Shown in pieces: positions 25,344 through 27,335 of a stretch of DNA of 27,335 nt (positions are counted from its first letter, which is position 1; each line of letters begins with the position of its first letter). The stretch comes from a virus. The notes beneath the pieces were generated by a model, which was not told the origin of the DNA, did no database searches, and was given only the letters and a program-made list of their open reading frames with translations. The position numbers and the translations under genes were made by a program. The stretch covers positions 1-27,335 of IMG/VR virus record IMGVR_UViG_3300025418_001194; one strand, given 5' to 3'.

Positions 25344-25530
25344 CACACAGTCTCGCAGGTTTAAAGATCCTGCTGATTTGACTGATTACGAAAAGACCCT
25401 TCTGGATTTAAGAAGGCAGGGGCTTAGTCATAAGAAAATAGCTCAGAATTATAACGCAAGTGAAAATACAATCTCAAATAAGTTCACTGTAATTAATCAA
25501 AAGTTGAGACTTTTGGAGATGGAAAAATGA
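25327..25530 (+). CDS. Small HTH (LuxR / sigma region 4-like) protein
   Basis: The product is 67 aa, MKIMHDTQSRRFKDPADLTD at the start. The C-terminal half reads YEKTLLDLRRQGLSHKKIAQ then NYNASENTISNKFTVINQKL. This is the layout of a GerE or sigma-region-4 helix-turn-helix: tri-helical, with the recognition helix after a S/N-x-x-T-I-S turn. The N-terminus is charged. It overlaps the methyltransferase end by 17 nt and the next gene by four bases. It is probably a small transcription factor; its target is unknown. Confidence 0.7.
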   Translation: MKIMHDTQSRRFKDPADLTDYEKTLLDLRRQGLSHKKIAQNYNASENTISNKFTVINQKLRLLEMEK

Positions 25531-26126
25531 CGATCTTTGTTCCTGCTTATTGGCCGCTATTCAAGACGCATGAGCTACGTCGTTTTGATTATACAGCTCC
25601 TAACGCACCCAACTTCACATCCGTCTTTTCATACGACGTCGGCTCAGATTCGATGTTGTATAACAACTATGACGCCAATCTTACTTGGTTAAATCGTTGG
25701 TATTACCAATACCGCACTGGGTTTGGAATTGCGGAATACAGAGATGATTATCCCGGTGGGAAGAAAGTTGTAATGTCGCCCCCTATTGGATGGGGAGAGT
25801 TTACAGAAATTGGCGGCACTTATGAGAACAAGCCAAAGTTTGATTTTTTTAAATGCTCGCCGCCGGCAATGGGCTCAGGAGAGCAGATTGTTGCATTTGA
25901 AGATCGACTAGCTGTTATGGGAATAAATGGCGTCTACTACAACGACGTCATTATATTTAGTTACCTGCAGTCGTGGGGAGGCAAGCCCGCTATTGGAGCC
26001 CGCTACTGGATGGCGCTTGGAATAGGCCCTGTTGCAACTCAATTCCTTACGCAAGATGCCAATGATCCAACAAAGGTAACGGAATCTGTTCGCTGGGATG
26101 CGCACGTCACCAGAGTTAATGCGTGA
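25527..26126 (+). CDS. Unrecognised aromatic-rich protein
   Basis: This 199-aa product starts MTIFVPAYWPLFKTHELRRF. It is unusually rich in Tyr, Trp, Phe, Pro and Gly (NLTWLNRWYYQYRTGFG, VMSPPIGWGEFTEIGGTYEN, FSYLQSWGGKPAIGARYWMA) and has almost no long charged helix, suggesting a compact beta-rich domain. I recognise no family and no catalytic signature. Neighbours are a small HTH gene and a PD-(D/E)XK nuclease, with four-base and one-base overlaps, so all three are likely translated together. Possible roles include an inhibitor, a DNA- or sugar-binding protein, or a transplanted virion protein. Confidence 0.6.
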   Translation: MTIFVPAYWPLFKTHELRRFDYTAPNAPNFTSVFSYDVGSDSMLYNNYDANLTWLNRWYYQYRTGFGIAEYRDDYPGGKKVVMSPPIGWGEFTEIGGTYENKPKFDFFKCSPPAMGSGEQIVAFEDRLAVMGINGVYYNDVIIFSYLQSWGGKPAIGARYWMALGIGPVATQFLTQDANDPTKVTESVRWDAHVTRVNA

Positions 26127-26566
26127 TGGCACGCCCGTTTTATGAGAGCTCTGATGACCGTATTCGCGAGCTTTCGGCAATAAATCGTCTGCTTAGTGGG
26201 ACAGAGAAGACAGTAAGAAAGCTACCAATAAGATACGGCGTAGACTTCGCCATTATAAAAGATGGAGAGATAACGGCGTGGGTAGAGGTTAAGTGTAGAT
26301 TTAATGAGAGCGACAAATACCCAACATTAATGATTAGTGCCGCCAAGATATGGCAGGGAGTTTATACATCTATCAACACTGGCAAGCCTTTCTTTGTTGT
26401 TGCGGAATGGACAGACAAAATAGGATTTACAAAAATAGAGACAGTAGAAGGATTAAGTCTCGGCTTTGGCGGAAGGACAGATAGGAATGATGCTCAGGAC
26501 GTAGAGCCTGTTTATTTTATTCCCATCAAAATATTCACGATGAAGGAGATTAAAAATGAAAATTGA
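26126..26566 (+). CDS. PD-(D/E)XK nuclease-like protein
   Basis: The product is 146 aa from the ATG overlapping the previous stop (TGATGG). The motif is RYGVDFAIIKDGEITAWVEV followed by KCR: Asp 40, then Glu 54-Val-Lys 56, the core of the PD-(D/E)XK fold. An upstream helix has a Glu (DRIRELSAINRL) and a downstream strand FFVVAEW. This is the size of small phage nucleases and holliday-type or VRR-like enzymes. It could process phage DNA or attack competitor DNA. The operon context is a methyltransferase and two unknowns. Confidence 0.72.
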   Translation: MARPFYESSDDRIRELSAINRLLSGTEKTVRKLPIRYGVDFAIIKDGEITAWVEVKCRFNESDKYPTLMISAAKIWQGVYTSINTGKPFFVVAEWTDKIGFTKIETVEGLSLGFGGRTDRNDAQDVEPVYFIPIKIFTMKEIKNEN

Positions 26567-26678
26567 CGCAATATTATGCATTGGAATTTTATCTATGTGG
26601 GCCTTGGCTGTTATGTCTGCAAATGCATCAGTCGTGGAATCCAAGTCTTTAATTGTTTCTTATGAGACAAGACAATGA
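26556..26678 (+). CDS. Tiny secreted or membrane protein
   Basis: This 40-aa product, MKIDAILCIGILSMWALAVM at the start, has a hydrophobic segment at about 5-22 and a possible signal cleavage after SANA. AAGGAG lies 7 nt before the ATG, a strong site. It overlaps the nuclease stop by 11 nt and the next gene by four bases. The mature part would be only about 16 residues. It may be a small inner-membrane regulator or exported peptide; no family recognised. Confidence 0.55.
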   Translation: MKIDAILCIGILSMWALAVMSANASVVESKSLIVSYETRQ

Positions 26679-26824
26679 GCAAAGACGACACATCAAAAGA
26701 TCCGACGAAAGTTGAATACTCTGAAGAGGAGCAAAAAGATCCAATTGTTGGTCTGGCTAAAGAGATAAAGAAGCTGCGAAAAAAGATTAAGAAATTACGC
26801 AACGCCGTAAGGGGTGTGAAATGA
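26675..26824 (+). CDS. Tiny Lys-rich helical protein
   Basis: This 49-aa product is acidic at the start (MSKDDTSKDPTKVEYSEEEQ) and strongly basic at the end (AKEIKKLRKKIKKLRNAVRG). The second half should form an amphipathic coiled coil. The start and stop both overlap neighbours by four bases. It could bind nucleic acid or a phage protein. Function unknown. Confidence 0.5.
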   Translation: MSKDDTSKDPTKVEYSEEEQKDPIVGLAKEIKKLRKKIKKLRNAVRGVK

Positions 26825-27117
26825 ATGACTATTTAGATCTTATTAAACGACTGCGTGAAGATGAAGTTATCATCAATGGGCCAAACGATCACATCAACGG
26901 CAGGACTGAAGTTAGAAAACCTACGGCAACGGAACTTGAAGCCGCAGAAGTTATTGAAGAACAGGAAAATTTAATAAAAGCACAAGATAAAGTAATCGAA
27001 GATTGTGATGCAAGAATTGCTGAGTTAGAGAAAGCGTTGGATGATCTTATCAAGGCAAAAGAAAAATGGATGTTTACTCAGCGTTTATTATCTCAGGAGC
27101 CATTAAAAGATGTCTGA
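26821..27117 (+). CDS. Small coiled-coil phage protein, paralog A
   Basis: This 98-aa product begins MNDYLDLIKRLREDEVIING, has a short loop, then a helix with TATELEAAEVIEEQENLIKA and a coiled coil (DARIAELEKALDDLIKAKEK). The layout (M-x-D-Y-x-D-L-x-x-R-L-R, then E-A-A-x-x-I/L-E, then coiled coil) is common among accessory phage ORFs. The next gene has the same design, so the two are tandem paralogs. It overlaps the previous gene by four bases and the next by eight. Function unknown. Confidence 0.65.
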   Translation: MNDYLDLIKRLREDEVIINGPNDHINGRTEVRKPTATELEAAEVIEEQENLIKAQDKVIEDCDARIAELEKALDDLIKAKEKWMFTQRLLSQEPLKDV

Positions 27118-27335
27118 TTATGGAGACCTTGTTGAAAGATTGCGTGGCAACCCTGTCAGGTGGAGCGACAGCAAAGAAGCCGCCGACGCATTAGAGGCGC
27201 AAGCAAAATGCATTGCTGAACTAGAACATCAAATGAAATTTGAGTGTGACACTTTTCTATGGAAACGCAAACAAATGTCGAGACGTATTGCGTTCTTAGA
27301 GGGATGGATGGAGAAATTGTTTAAATACGGCAGTT
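27110..27335 (+). CDS. Small coiled-coil phage protein, paralog B (cut by window end)
   Basis: The frame is open from the ATG at 27110 to the right edge, giving 75 residues: MSDYGDLVERLRGNPVRWSD, then SKEAADALEAQAKCIAELEH and a Lys/Trp-rich region. The N-terminus aligns with paralog A (DYxDLxxRLR) and then follows the same EAAxxxE and coiled-coil order with a shorter loop. The gene continues outside the window. Its start lies inside the end of paralog A. Confidence 0.62.
   Translation, partial: MSDYGDLVERLRGNPVRWSDSKEAADALEAQAKCIAELEHQMKFECDTFLWKRKQMSRRIAFLEGWMEKLFKYGS

Noticed and set aside
1-27335. tRNA genes
   Set aside because: No segment with a T-loop consensus plus matching acceptor stem was found by eye. 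A dedicated tRNA scan would settle it.

Overview
This window is a segment of a double-stranded DNA tailed-phage genome, or of a prophage or metagenomic phage contig. The head-assembly set is clear: terminase small and large subunits, a P22-type portal, a scaffold-like protein and a virion protein cut by the left edge. No tail, lysis or integrase genes are visible, so podovirus-like is an inference from the portal type. A GapR/DUF2312 protein, a family almost confined to alphaproteobacteria and their phages, points to an alphaproteobacterial host. I saw no tRNA, rRNA, CRISPR array or insertion sequence.

Layout. (1) Positions 1-14180, minus strand, form the late module. In transcription order it holds GapR-like protein, small lipoprotein, terminase small subunit, three small ORFs, terminase large subunit, small ORF, portal, a large polyvalent protein (ParB-like N-terminus), a Lys/Gly-rich repeat protein, a small ORF, a GroES-like co-chaperonin, scaffold, a 191-aa protein and the partial virion protein. 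HNH genes interrupt it at 720-1232 (plus strand), 3481-3972 and 13830-14180. (2) Positions 14202-14322 are a divergent control region, including a promoter whose spacer is a perfect inverted repeat. (3) Positions 14323-15569, plus strand, are a five-gene small operon ending in a Cro-like HTH gene and a bidirectional terminator. (4) Positions 15703-21665, minus strand, are the replication module: a conserved phage protein, RuvC-like resolvase, zinc-ribbon protein, prim-pol/helicase, several tiny proteins, a 227-aa protein with an SSB-like C-terminal tip, an HNH-AP2 gene and a small ORF. (5) Positions 21813-27335, plus strand, are a second early operon: RecB-like nuclease, SSB-like protein, DUF6378 protein, adenine methyltransferase-like protein, HTH protein, an unrecognised 199-aa protein, a second PD-(D/E)XK nuclease, and small ORFs ending in two tandem paralogs.

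How they fit. The two early or replication blocks face away from each other across 21666-21812. They would supply priming, unwinding, single-strand protection, nuclease, resolvase and methylation functions. The late block packages DNA (terminases, portal), builds the head (scaffold, GroES-like helper) and probably supplies basic or ejected internal proteins.

Most unusual structure. Around 17643-17886 there is a dense cluster: four GCGCAGC repeats, a canonical G-quadruplex motif and nine direct or inverted copies of a GGCTTCCGTA-like 10-mer, two of them inside a perfect 13-bp inverted repeat. It sits just beyond and across the 3' end of the primase-helicase gene and is a candidate replication origin or protein-binding locus. 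Other notable features are a structured plus-strand RNA with a strong terminator at 20106-20179, a stereotyped 15-nt translation-start module before eight genes, and Shine-Dalgarno sequences placed inside small hairpins.
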